Positions 42,529 to 49,123 of a DNA stretch of 49,123 nt are shown piece by piece. Location: assembly GCA_964512045.1 (NCBI GenBank), contig CAZEJK010000009.1:1-49123 (forward strand), written 5' to 3'. The translations under genes and the position numbers were made by a program. Source of the stretch: CAZEJK01 sp964512045. Its GTDB lineage: Bacteria; Acidobacteriota; Thermoanaerobaculia; Thermoanaerobaculales; Sulfomarinibacteraceae. The stretch's first letter is position 1. Each line of letters starts with the position of its first letter. The notes under the pieces are model-generated. The model made no database searches. It saw only the letters and a list, made by a program, of their open reading frames with translations, and was not told the origin of the DNA.

Positions 42529-42551
42529 CGCGTTCGCGTCGTCAGGACAGC

Positions 42552-43280
42552 TCAGGCGCCTCGTGCAGCGTCGATCTCCGAGGCGATCGCTCGCGCCGCC
42601 ACAACCGGGTCTTCAGCACGCGTGATCGGCCGACCAACCACGAGAAGATCCGCCCCTTCCGCTATGGCCACCGCCGGCGTCAGCACTCGGCGTTGATCGT
42701 CGGTGGCGGCACCGCTGGGACGGATTCCCGGCGTCACGATCAGAAAGGCGGGACCGCACGCACCACGGATCGCGCGAGCTTCGCGCGCCGAGGACACCAC
42801 CCCGTCAAGGCCACACTCCCTCGCCAGCTCAGCCCAGCGCAGCACCAGCTCACCGGGATCGGCTGCAATCCCTAAAGACCCAAGGACCTGTTGATCCAAG
42901 CTCGTGAGCACGGTCACCGCGATCACGCGCGGAGCTGGAGCGCCGTGCGCCGCAGCGCCAGCCTGCGCTCCGGTCACCGCAGCCCGCATCATGTCGGCGC
43001 CACCACTGGCGTGAACGTTGAAGATCTTCGCTCCACTGCGAGCGCAGTTGGCCGCAGCCCGCTCCACGGTTGCCGGTATGTCGTGGAGCTTCAGATCCAG
43101 AAACACGTTCGCACCGGTCGCCGCCACGTCGCGCACCAGGCTCGGGCCGTGGGCCGTGAACGCCTCCAGCCCGACCTTCATCCATCGTGCGCTGCCCACC
43201 AGCTGTCCCGCCATCTCCGCGATCCACGCGGCGTCCGTCCCGTCCAGCGCCACACACAAGCTGTCGCTCCCTCGCACCAT
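42552..43280 (-). CDS. pyrF: orotidine 5'-phosphate decarboxylase
   Basis: 242 residues, ATG preceded by GGGAGGGAG. The catalytic motif LDLKLHDIPATV has D62, K64 and D67 in the canonical DxKxxD array. The phosphate-binding region includes TPGIRP and VVGRPIT. It converts OMP to UMP, the last step of de novo UMP synthesis. It follows pyrD by 18 nt in a pyrK-pyrD-pyrF operon. Confidence 0.96.
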   Translation of the reverse strand: MVRGSDSLCVALDGTDAAWIAEMAGQLVGSARWMKVGLEAFTAHGPSLVRDVAATGANVFLDLKLHDIPATVERAAANCARSGAKIFNVHASGGADMMRAAVTGAQAGAAAHGAPAPRVIAVTVLTSLDQQVLGSLGIAADPGELVLRWAELARECGLDGVVSSAREARAIRGACGPAFLIVTPGIRPSGAATDDQRRVLTPAVAIAEGADLLVVGRPITRAEDPVVAARAIASEIDAARGA

Positions 43281-43298
43281 GGCTCCCTCCCTCCAGCT

Positions 43299-44222
43299 TC
43301 AGATCTCCTGCAGCGCTCCCACCAGCGTCTCTGCCCGCTCGACCCCTTGCTCCGTGCAGAAGGTCTGGAGCTCAGTGATGATCTGAAGCATCGCCCGGGG
43401 CCGACGGAAGGTGGCCGTGCCGACCTGGACAGCGCTGGCCCCCGCGAGAAGGAACCGCACCACATCGGCGCCACTCTCGATCCCCCCGAGACCGACCAGC
43501 GGTATGTCCGGACACGCTCGGTGGACCTCGGCGACCATCCGCAGAGCAATCGGAAGAATCGCTGGGCCGGACAGCCCCCCGAAGGTTCGCGCCAGGATCG
43601 GCCGTCGCCGCACCGGGTCGATGGCAAGGCCGCGGATCGTGTTGATCAACGACACGGCGTCCGCGCCACCATCTCGAGCGGCCGCAGCGGTCGCGACCAC
43701 GTCGGGGGCGTTCGGTGAGAGCTTCACCCACAGCTGTCGATCGGTCACACGCCGACACAGGGCCGTCAGCTCCGCCAGCATCTGGGGATCGTGACCGAAC
43801 TGGATACCTCCCGAAGAAACGTTCGGGCAGGACACGTTGAGCTCGTAACCCTCGATACCGCCGGCGGCGGCCTCGCAGCGCTCGATCACCTGACGGTACG
43901 CCTCCGGCGCCTCACCGAAGACGTTGACGATCACGGTCACACCGCGCTCCCGAAGACGTGGTAGCACCTGCTCACAGAACCGATCCACCCCGATGTTCTC
44001 GAGCCCGATGGCGTTGAGCATTCCGGCGGCTGTCTCGGCGATCCGCGGCATCGGCGCCCCGGCGCGGGGCTCCGGACTGAGCCCCTTGGTGACGATCCCG
44101 CCGAGTGCCTCTGGAGGACAGAGATCCTCCAGGTCGAGGCCATAACCGAACGTGCCCGAGGCCGCGAGAACGGGGTTGGCCAGCGACAGATCACCGACGC
44201 GAACGTGCAGATCCGGGGTCAT
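43299..44222 (-). CDS. pyrD: dihydroorotate dehydrogenase, class 1B catalytic subunit
   Basis: 307 residues from ATG 44222, which overlaps the pyrK stop codon (ATGA). It has class 1 motifs: ASGTFGYG near the N-terminus, NAIGLENIG, the active-site loop NVSCPNVSSGG with Cys132 as catalytic base, KLSPNAPDV, and a C-terminal FMN phosphate site (LVGLGGIESGAD, GASAVQVGTA). Cys as base and linkage to pyrK mark class 1B (NAD-dependent). It oxidises dihydroorotate to orotate with FMN in the cytoplasm. Confidence 0.96.
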   Translation of the reverse strand: MTPDLHVRVGDLSLANPVLAASGTFGYGLDLEDLCPPEALGGIVTKGLSPEPRAGAPMPRIAETAAGMLNAIGLENIGVDRFCEQVLPRLRERGVTVIVNVFGEAPEAYRQVIERCEAAAGGIEGYELNVSCPNVSSGGIQFGHDPQMLAELTALCRRVTDRQLWVKLSPNAPDVVATAAAARDGGADAVSLINTIRGLAIDPVRRRPILARTFGGLSGPAILPIALRMVAEVHRACPDIPLVGLGGIESGADVVRFLLAGASAVQVGTATFRRPRAMLQIITELQTFCTEQGVERAETLVGALQEI

Positions 44223-45028
44223 CGCAGCGCCTCCCAGTCCACCTCGCGGGAGTCCAGAACCGGGCCTTCCCGACACACCCGTACATGTCCCCCAACGGTT
44301 GGAAGAACGCACCCGAGACAGACACCGACGCCGCATGCCATGTGCTCCTCCATGGCAAACTGGGCCGGCACATCCCACTCGTGCACGATGTCAGCCAATG
44401 CCGCCAGCATCGGCAGTGGACCACACGCCCAGATCGCGTCCCACCTTTCGCCGGAGCGCAGTCGTTCGCGAACCACATCGGGCACTCGCCCTGTCGCTCC
44501 CGCACTGCCGTCGTCTGTGACCAGCTCCAGGGTCCCGCCGGTGGCGCTCACCGCCGCTGCACTGCGCTCTGGAGCAATCAGCTCGGAGGCCGTCGCTGCC
44601 GCCTGGAACAGATCACAACGGACGTTCTCAGATGCAAAGAACCGGGCCGCGTAGTACAGCGGTGGCAGACCGATGCCGCCAGCCACCAGCGCGATGCGAG
44701 CACCGGCTGGAGGCATTCGGAACCCCTGACCGAGAGGGCCCAACGCCAGAGCTTCGGTCCCCACCGGAAGCCGGTTCCAGACTGCCGTACCGACGCCGAC
44801 AACCTTGATCATCAGATCGAAGGTCGCACCGGAGCCGTCACGCACGAAGTCTGCCACCGAGTAGGCGCGCCGCCAGAACGGCTCCTCACCAACGGCCGGA
44901 CGGATCATGATGAACTGGCCCGGCGCCGGCTGCGGTAGCTGCTCTCCCACGCGAAACCGAACCTCGTAGCACGTCGGTGTCACCTGCCACCGGTCCACCA
45001 GAGCTGCGGTCGTGTCGACTCGACTCAC
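44219..45028 (-). CDS. pyrK: dihydroorotate dehydrogenase electron-transfer subunit
   Basis: 269 residues from GTG 45028, with GGGGAGG 5 nt upstream; longer in-frame starts exist. It is a ferredoxin-reductase-like protein: FAD motif RRAYSV, NAD-binding LVAGGIGLPPL and WACGPLPML, and a C-terminal 2Fe-2S site C232, C237, C240, C252 (CGVGVCLGC, RVC). It passes electrons from PyrD FMN to NAD+. It is the first gene of pyrK-pyrD-pyrF and divergent from the membrane phosphatase-like gene. Confidence 0.96.
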   Translation of the reverse strand: MSRVDTTAALVDRWQVTPTCYEVRFRVGEQLPQPAPGQFIMIRPAVGEEPFWRRAYSVADFVRDGSGATFDLMIKVVGVGTAVWNRLPVGTEALALGPLGQGFRMPPAGARIALVAGGIGLPPLYYAARFFASENVRCDLFQAAATASELIAPERSAAAVSATGGTLELVTDDGSAGATGRVPDVVRERLRSGERWDAIWACGPLPMLAALADIVHEWDVPAQFAMEEHMACGVGVCLGCVLPTVGGHVRVCREGPVLDSREVDWEALR

Positions 45029-45080
45029 CGATCCTCCCCAACCGACGGATCCCGCGCACCGTCCGCGCGCCATAGTAGCG

Positions 45081-45086
45081 TACACT
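45081..45086 (+). promoter_or_regulatory. -10 box TACACT, leaderless configuration
   Basis: TACACT ends 6 nt before the ATG at 45093. No Shine-Dalgarno sequence is in between. It is identical to the box at 931-936 and has the same spacing. Confidence 0.4.
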
Positions 45087-45092
45087 TTCGCC

Positions 45093-46745
45093 ATGGTCGT
45101 CGTCTCCAGGGGTTCTGACACCACGCCCACAGGTACGTCGCGTCAGCCGAGGCGCAGCCGCCTGATACACGCTCTGCTGACGGGGTGCGTCGGCGGGGTA
45201 CTGGCGATGGTGCTGATCGTTCGCCTCAACCCCTCGACAGCACCAGACACGGTGCGCACGCTGCCGGCCCTTCTGACGTGGGCGCTCTGGGGTGGTTTCT
45301 TCTTCGGTGTGCAGATACTCGGTGTGCTCGCCCTCGTCACCGTGATCACACGCCGGCCGACGCCCCGACCTGATCAGCCGATCCTGCTCGAGCTCATCGC
45401 GGCGATGTACCTGGTCACCGCGGTGTTTAGCCGTCTCAACGCCGATCTCTCCGAGCAGTTCTTGACCGGCTCGGCACATCGTCTGCTGGGCCAGGACGCA
45501 ATCGGGTGGCTGGCGATCGCCATTGCACTGGCGCTGCTCGGTCCGATCGTCCGACGACGACGGGCGGCGACGCGCTGGCTGGCGCTGGGAGTGGTGGCGG
45601 CACTGCTCCTGCCGGTGATCAGGCTCCAGCTCCAGCCCAGCCCAACCGCGGCCGTCGAGCGGTCGCACCGCAGCGCGCTCGGAGCCCCACAGCGATCGTT
45701 GCTCGTCATCGGTGTTGATGGCATCGACTTGAACCTGCTGCTTGCTAATGCGACTCGCCTCAGGCTCCAGCGGCTGGAAGACCTGCGAGCCAGCTCGTCG
45801 TGGGGCATCACGTCACCAGAACGCCCGTTCCTGTACAGGTCGTTATGGACCACAACGGCCACCGGAGCCACCCCACGTACGCACGGTGTGAAAGGGCACA
45901 CCGGCTGGAAGCTGGTACCGCAGTCTTCACAGCCGATCCTCCTTCTGCCCTGGACCCCGATCGGCTCGAAACGAATGCTCCCATGGGGGCTCACCCAGCA
46001 GGTAGCGCCACCCCCCAGCCGCGTCCCGCCGATGTGGTCGCGGCTCACCTCCGGCTCACACTCGGCTCTGAGCATCAGCTGGCCTGGTCTGTGGACCGAC
46101 GCCGACCAACCGGAGCAACCTGGAGCCTCTGAGCTCGACGCAGTCGATGCCGACTTCCGCGCTTCGCTGCACACTGCTCTGGAGCCGTTCCCATCCCACC
46201 GCCGGGCCGTGTGGGCAGCGGTGCTCGAAGATCTCGCGCGAGCCCAGCGTGTCCTCGATCGCGCCGACGGCCGGCGGCCAACGGTGGTATGGGTGCAGCA
46301 GCGCGCCATGGCGGAGGTGCGACGCCGACTGGAGCCTGGACGCCCAGAGGACGTCAGTCAACGTGCGGTCGTCGATCTTGCCCTGGAGCTCCTGGACTCG
46401 GTGGTTGGCCGACTGATCGACGCCATGCCCGACGACACAGTGGTGGCGCTGATTGCCCCGTACGGTTACGAGGAGCCCGACGCATGGGAGCGTCTCCGAC
46501 GCCTCAGTGGCTTCGCCGCCACCTGGAACGCGTCCCCAGCACACTGCCCCGACGGCCTCCTCTTCCTGCATGGCGGCGGGGTCCGCGTCGGCCGTCGTCA
46601 CGCCTCCTGTGACCTCGCAGATCTCGTTCCCACGGCGTGCTACCTGCTCGGGCTACCGCTGGCGGACGACATGGAGGGCCGCGTCATACTGGAGGCGATC
46701 GATCCCGCGTACCTGCAACAGACGCCCCTATGGGTGATCGACTGA
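45093..46745 (+). CDS. membrane protein with degenerate alkaline-phosphatase-superfamily domain
   Basis: 550 residues from ATG 45093 (TACACT box 6 nt upstream, no Shine-Dalgarno sequence). Membrane spans lie at about 24-43, 58-86, 97-113, 137-153 and 162-178. Residues ~200-550 have the outline of type I phosphodiesterase/nucleotide-pyrophosphatase proteins: LLVIGVDGID (metal Asp209), SLWTTTATGATPRTHGV (nucleophile Thr near 253-255, GxxPxxHG), CPDGLLFLHGGGV and a C-terminal DLVPTACYLLGLPLADDMEGR. In the SDHG motif, however, the Asp and His metal ligands are replaced (LIAPYGYEEP). It may be inactive or use one metal. Location: inner membrane, with the domain on either side not determined. Confidence 0.8.
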   Translation: MVVVSRGSDTTPTGTSRQPRRSRLIHALLTGCVGGVLAMVLIVRLNPSTAPDTVRTLPALLTWALWGGFFFGVQILGVLALVTVITRRPTPRPDQPILLELIAAMYLVTAVFSRLNADLSEQFLTGSAHRLLGQDAIGWLAIAIALALLGPIVRRRRAATRWLALGVVAALLLPVIRLQLQPSPTAAVERSHRSALGAPQRSLLVIGVDGIDLNLLLANATRLRLQRLEDLRASSSWGITSPERPFLYRSLWTTTATGATPRTHGVKGHTGWKLVPQSSQPILLLPWTPIGSKRMLPWGLTQQVAPPPSRVPPMWSRLTSGSHSALSISWPGLWTDADQPEQPGASELDAVDADFRASLHTALEPFPSHRRAVWAAVLEDLARAQRVLDRADGRRPTVVWVQQRAMAEVRRRLEPGRPEDVSQRAVVDLALELLDSVVGRLIDAMPDDTVVALIAPYGYEEPDAWERLRRLSGFAATWNASPAHCPDGLLFLHGGGVRVGRRHASCDLADLVPTACYLLGLPLADDMEGRVILEAIDPAYLQQTPLWVID

Positions 46746-46844
46746 CGCGACCGTGGAGCCCGCGCCGTCACAGCATGACCATGATCCGAACCACGGTCTT
46801 GGAGAACGTACGTGCCGGTACCATCGTTCCCGTCCGCATCTCGG

Positions 46845-46874
46845 TTGCTTTGCGGCGCTGAGCGTGGATAATGC
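46845..46874 (+). promoter_or_regulatory. possible promoter for trxB
   Basis: TTGCTT (46845-46850) and TAATGC (46869-46874) are 18 nt apart, in the 284-nt spacer before trxB. The leader would be about 150 nt. No supported gene is seen in this spacer. Confidence 0.3.
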
Positions 46875-47029
46875 CAGTGGTCAGCCGTCGTCGCCGGGCC
46901 GGCGTGCTCGCGACACGGAGGCTTCAACGGCCTCGGGCGCGCTGCTGACGAGACCGCAGAGCACCGGCCGAGCTCGGCCGATCCCCCTACCGCACCCGAG
47001 ACCTGCGCGACGATTTGGGAGGACTGACC

Positions 47030-47977
47030 ATGGCAACCGACCGTCACATCAAGGTTCTGATCATCGGGTCCGGTCCCGCCGGCTTGACCGCCGCCATCTA
47101 CGCAGCCCGCGCCGAGCTCGCCCCAATGGTGATCGAAGGGCTCCAGCCTGGCGGCCAGCTGACCATCACCACGGATGTCGAAAACTACCCCGGCTTCCCG
47201 AAAGGGATCCTCGGTCCTCAGCTGATGGCGGACACCAAGGCGCAGGCGGAGCGTTTCGGCACCTCGTTCCTGTTCGACGAAGTGCAGTCCGTGAAGCTGG
47301 ATGCACACCCGTTCACGGTTGAGACCGGCAGCAACGGGTCTCTATCGTGTGACGCGCTGATCATCGCCTCCGGTGCATCGGCGCGCCTGCTCGGTCTCGA
47401 GTCCGAGTCGCGACTGATGGGCTACGGCGTCTCCGCATGTGCCACTTGCGACGGCTTCTTCTTCCGAGACAAGGAGGTCGTCGTCATCGGTGGCGGCGAC
47501 ACGGCCATGGAGGAAGCGACGTTCCTCACCAAGTTCGCGACCAAGGTCACCGTCATCCATCGTCGCGAGGAGCTCAGAGCCTCCAAGATCATGCAGGAGC
47601 GCGCGGTCGCCAACCCGAAGGTGACGTTCGCGTTCAACAAAGTGGTCTCGGAGTTCATCGGCACACCTGAGAACGGTCTCTCGGCAGTCCGCCTGACCGA
47701 CACGATCACTGGAGAGACATCGGAGCTTTCGGCGCAGGGGGCGTTCATCGCAATCGGACACCAGCCGAACACAGCCCTGTTCGAGGATCTCTTGAAGATG
47801 GACGAGAACGGGTACATCGTCACGGTCCCGGGCTCGACGCGGACCTCGGTGGAGGGCGTGTGGGCGTGTGGAGATGTCCAGGATCACACCTACCGTCAGG
47901 CCGTCACCGCAGCGGGCACCGGGTGTATGGCGGCGATCGAGGCCGAGCGTTGGCTGGCAGCACGCGGTGTTGAGTAG
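47030..47977 (+). CDS. trxB: thioredoxin reductase
   Basis: 315 residues, ATG with GGGAGG upstream. FAD-binding motif GSGPAG (13-18), redox-active C137-A-T-C140 (CATCDG), NADPH motif GGGDTA (154-159) followed by VIHRRE, and a C-terminal FAD site GVWACGDVQD. It transfers electrons from NADPH to thioredoxin in the cytoplasm. The stop codon lies inside a hairpin. It precedes a Fe-S carrier gene and def, all plus strand. Confidence 0.97.
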   Translation: MATDRHIKVLIIGSGPAGLTAAIYAARAELAPMVIEGLQPGGQLTITTDVENYPGFPKGILGPQLMADTKAQAERFGTSFLFDEVQSVKLDAHPFTVETGSNGSLSCDALIIASGASARLLGLESESRLMGYGVSACATCDGFFFRDKEVVVIGGGDTAMEEATFLTKFATKVTVIHRREELRASKIMQERAVANPKVTFAFNKVVSEFIGTPENGLSAVRLTDTITGETSELSAQGAFIAIGHQPNTALFEDLLKMDENGYIVTVPGSTRTSVEGVWACGDVQDHTYRQAVTAAGTGCMAAIEAERWLAARGVE

Positions 47978-47994
47978 CGGCCATAGGGCCGCTA
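47975..47994 (+). terminator. hairpin at the trxB stop codon
   Basis: TAGCGGCC (47975-47982) pairs perfectly with GGCCGCTA (47987-47994) around a 4-nt ATAG loop. The first three bases are the trxB stop codon. No T-run follows. Confidence 0.45.
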
Positions 47995-48039
47995 TCGTGA
48001 GCCGTCGGAATAGGTTCGAGCGGCAGAGAGGTTCTCCGA

Positions 48040-48080
48040 GAGGTTGCAGAGTGCGCTGATGGCCGCACGGTCACAACCTC
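48040..48080 (+). promoter_or_regulatory. nested stem-loop in the leader of the Fe-S carrier gene
   Basis: Outer arms GAGGTTG (48040-48046) and CAACCTC (48074-48080) enclose inner arms GTGCG (48051-48055) and CGCAC (48064-48068), with small internal loops. It ends 25 nt before the ATG and just upstream of AAGGAG. It may be an RNA control element, but no known class is recognised. Confidence 0.3.
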
Positions 48081-48105
48081 AACAGCGTACCAAGGAGCGA
48101 GCAGC

Positions 48106-48435
48106 ATGATCTCATTCACCGAAACAGCAGTCGCCAAGGTCAAGGAGTTCGCGGCATCCATGCCGGAGGCCGAAGGGAAACGACTGCGCGTTTTCATCCA
48201 GCCCGGCGGCTGCTCTGGACTGTCGTACGGCTTCACCTTCGACGACGAGCGTGAGGGCGACACGATCGTCGACGCGGACGACTCGCTCAAGGTGCTCGTC
48301 GACCAGCACAGCGCCCCGTTGCTCGTCGGATCGAAGATCGACTTCGTCGACGACCATCGCGGCACCGGCTTCAGCGTCGAGAACCCGAACCAGGCCGCCA
48401 TGGGTGGTGGCTGCTCCGGCTGCAGCTGCGGCTAG
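48106..48435 (+). CDS. A-type iron-sulfur carrier, IscA/ErpA family
   Basis: 109 residues, AAGGAG upstream of the ATG. The HesB/IscA fold carries the three cluster ligands: Cys36 (GGCSGLSYGF) and the C-terminal Cys106-x-Cys108 (CSCG), with an extra Cys103. It delivers Fe-S clusters to apo-proteins; PyrK in this window is one possible client type. Assignment to ErpA versus IscA is not possible from sequence inspection alone. It is 11 nt upstream of def. Confidence 0.93.
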   Translation: MISFTETAVAKVKEFAASMPEAEGKRLRVFIQPGGCSGLSYGFTFDDEREGDTIVDADDSLKVLVDQHSAPLLVGSKIDFVDDHRGTGFSVENPNQAAMGGGCSGCSCG

Positions 48436-48446
48436 CAGGCTCACCT

Positions 48447-49001
48447 ATGGCCGACTCGCTGGAGATTGTCCGTCTCGGGCATCCCGTCCTGCGCCAGGTG
48501 GCGGAGCCGGTTCCAGAGGAGCTACTCGACTCAGGTCGCCTCGTCCAGCTCGCGAGCTCGCTCATCGAGACGATGTTCGCCGAGAACGGTGTCGGGCTCG
48601 CCGCTCCGCAGGTCGCCGAATCGCTCCGCCTGTTCGCATACTGGGTGCCCGAGATCGGAACCCAGGCAGAGGTTCCCCCGGTGGTCTTGGTCAACCCGCA
48701 GCTGATTCCCGTCGGTGAGGATCTCGTCGAGGACTGGGAGGGGTGCCTGTCGATACCCGGTCTGCGCGGTCGCGTACCGCGCGCCCCGCGGGTCAAGGTC
48801 AAGGCACGTCTCGTCAGCGGTGAGCCGATCTCCTTCACGGCCGACGATTTCCACGCCCGCGTCGTGCAGCACGAGTACGATCACCTCGACGGCATCGTCT
48901 ACCTGGACCGCATGCGCACCATGGGATCGCTGATGTTCGAAAGCGAGCTGGAGCGTGCCACCGCTGACGGCGATACCGGCACATCAGACGCTACCGACTG
49001 A
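48447..49001 (+). CDS. def: peptide deformylase
   Basis: 184 residues, usual length. The three deformylase motifs are intact: GVGLAAPQV (48-56), EGCLS (98-102, metal ligand Cys100) and QHEYDHLDG (141-149, metal ligands His142 and His146, catalytic Glu143). It removes the formyl group from nascent N-formyl-Met peptides. It follows the Fe-S carrier gene by 11 nt, so they are probably co-transcribed. fmt, often its neighbour, is not in the window. Confidence 0.97.
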   Translation: MADSLEIVRLGHPVLRQVAEPVPEELLDSGRLVQLASSLIETMFAENGVGLAAPQVAESLRLFAYWVPEIGTQAEVPPVVLVNPQLIPVGEDLVEDWEGCLSIPGLRGRVPRAPRVKVKARLVSGEPISFTADDFHARVVQHEYDHLDGIVYLDRMRTMGSLMFESELERATADGDTGTSDATD

Positions 49002-49071
49002 TCCGAGCACGCTGCTCCCACGGCCGCGTAGATGTCGGCGTTGAGCTCCTGGCGGTTCGCTCCCCCACCCA

Positions 49072-49111
49072 CCCAGTCTCACTCGCAGAACCGACGACGC
49101 CGCAGCCCGGC
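49072..49111 (+). repeat. dispersed intergenic repeat, type 1, copy 2
   Basis: Ungapped partner of 16991-17030 (36 of 40 positions identical), 70 nt after the def stop codon. The flanking sequence from about 49060 also matches the start of a weaker relative at ~7160 (CGCTCCC and CACCCACCC). The end of the window cuts this region. Confidence 0.7.
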
Positions 49112-49123
49112 TCCGGTCCTGGC

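Noticed and set aside
46776..46862. 28-codon ORF in the spacer before trxB
   Set aside because: Too short, no Shine-Dalgarno sequence and no known small-protein motif.

Overview
The window is a GC-rich, densely coded bacterial chromosome segment carrying 36 protein genes and one tRNA. I see no rRNA, CRISPR array, insertion sequence or prophage. The envelope genes (Mla-type lipid transport, lipoproteins, a BamE-like lipoprotein, a secreted C25 protease with a dockerin-like tail) point to a diderm bacterium. Overall gene content resembles Acidobacteriota, perhaps a Thermoanaerobaculia-like lineage. That placement is an inference from gene content and protein style; no marker-gene tree was run.

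Layout. 1-7.2 kb: a conserved hypothetical gene, a low-molecular-weight phosphatase, an ECF sigma/anti-sigma pair, a ComM/YifB AAA protein and a large protein with a degenerate nucleotidyl-cyclase-like domain. 7.3-13.2 kb (minus strand): a compact run dnaB > mlaE > mlaF > mlaD > radA that joins replication and repair genes to a phospholipid-transport ABC system; its MlaD appears to carry a C-terminal beta-rich, barrel-like extension. 13.3-17.0 kb: a 1209-residue gingipain-type protease. 17.3-23.6 kb (minus): a six-gene coupled run of a GAF-like protein with a Glu-Pro repeat, a lytic transglycosylase, YjbQ, xseA, xseB and ispA. 23.8-32.6 kb (plus): a lipoprotein, then the information-processing cluster rpsU, mutS2, dnaG, rpoD, tRNA(CAU) and a coiled-coil zinc-ribbon protein. 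32.7-34.9 kb: an M20 (YgeY-like) hydrolase whose 3' end overlaps that of convergent rsgA. 34.9-42.0 kb (minus): two very large, translationally coupled DUF3857-type exported proteins, one with an intact transglutaminase triad and one without. 42.1-45.0 kb: a DUF4845-like membrane protein facing a pyrK-pyrD-pyrF operon. 45.1-49.0 kb: a membrane protein with a degraded alkaline-phosphatase-superfamily domain, then trxB, an IscA/ErpA-type Fe-S carrier and peptide deformylase.

The genes are mainly housekeeping: DNA replication and repair (dnaB, dnaG, radA, mutS2, xseAB), transcription and translation (rpoD, ECF sigma, rpsU, rsgA, def, tRNA), pyrimidine and isoprenoid synthesis, redox and Fe-S maintenance, and envelope construction. 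Many adjacent stop and start codons overlap by 4 bp (ATGA or GTGA), so translational coupling is common. Several promoters follow TTGNNN-N17-TANNNT. A subset of genes shows a TANNNT-like box exactly 6 nt before the start codon and no Shine-Dalgarno sequence, suggesting leaderless mRNAs. Short degenerate repeats recur between genes (16991/49072 and 17256/31567).

The most unusual items are the tandem active/inactive DUF3857-transglutaminase pair, the probable inner-membrane-to-outer-membrane MlaD fusion, the cyclase-like and phosphatase-like proteins with altered catalytic residues, and the leaderless-promoter signature.
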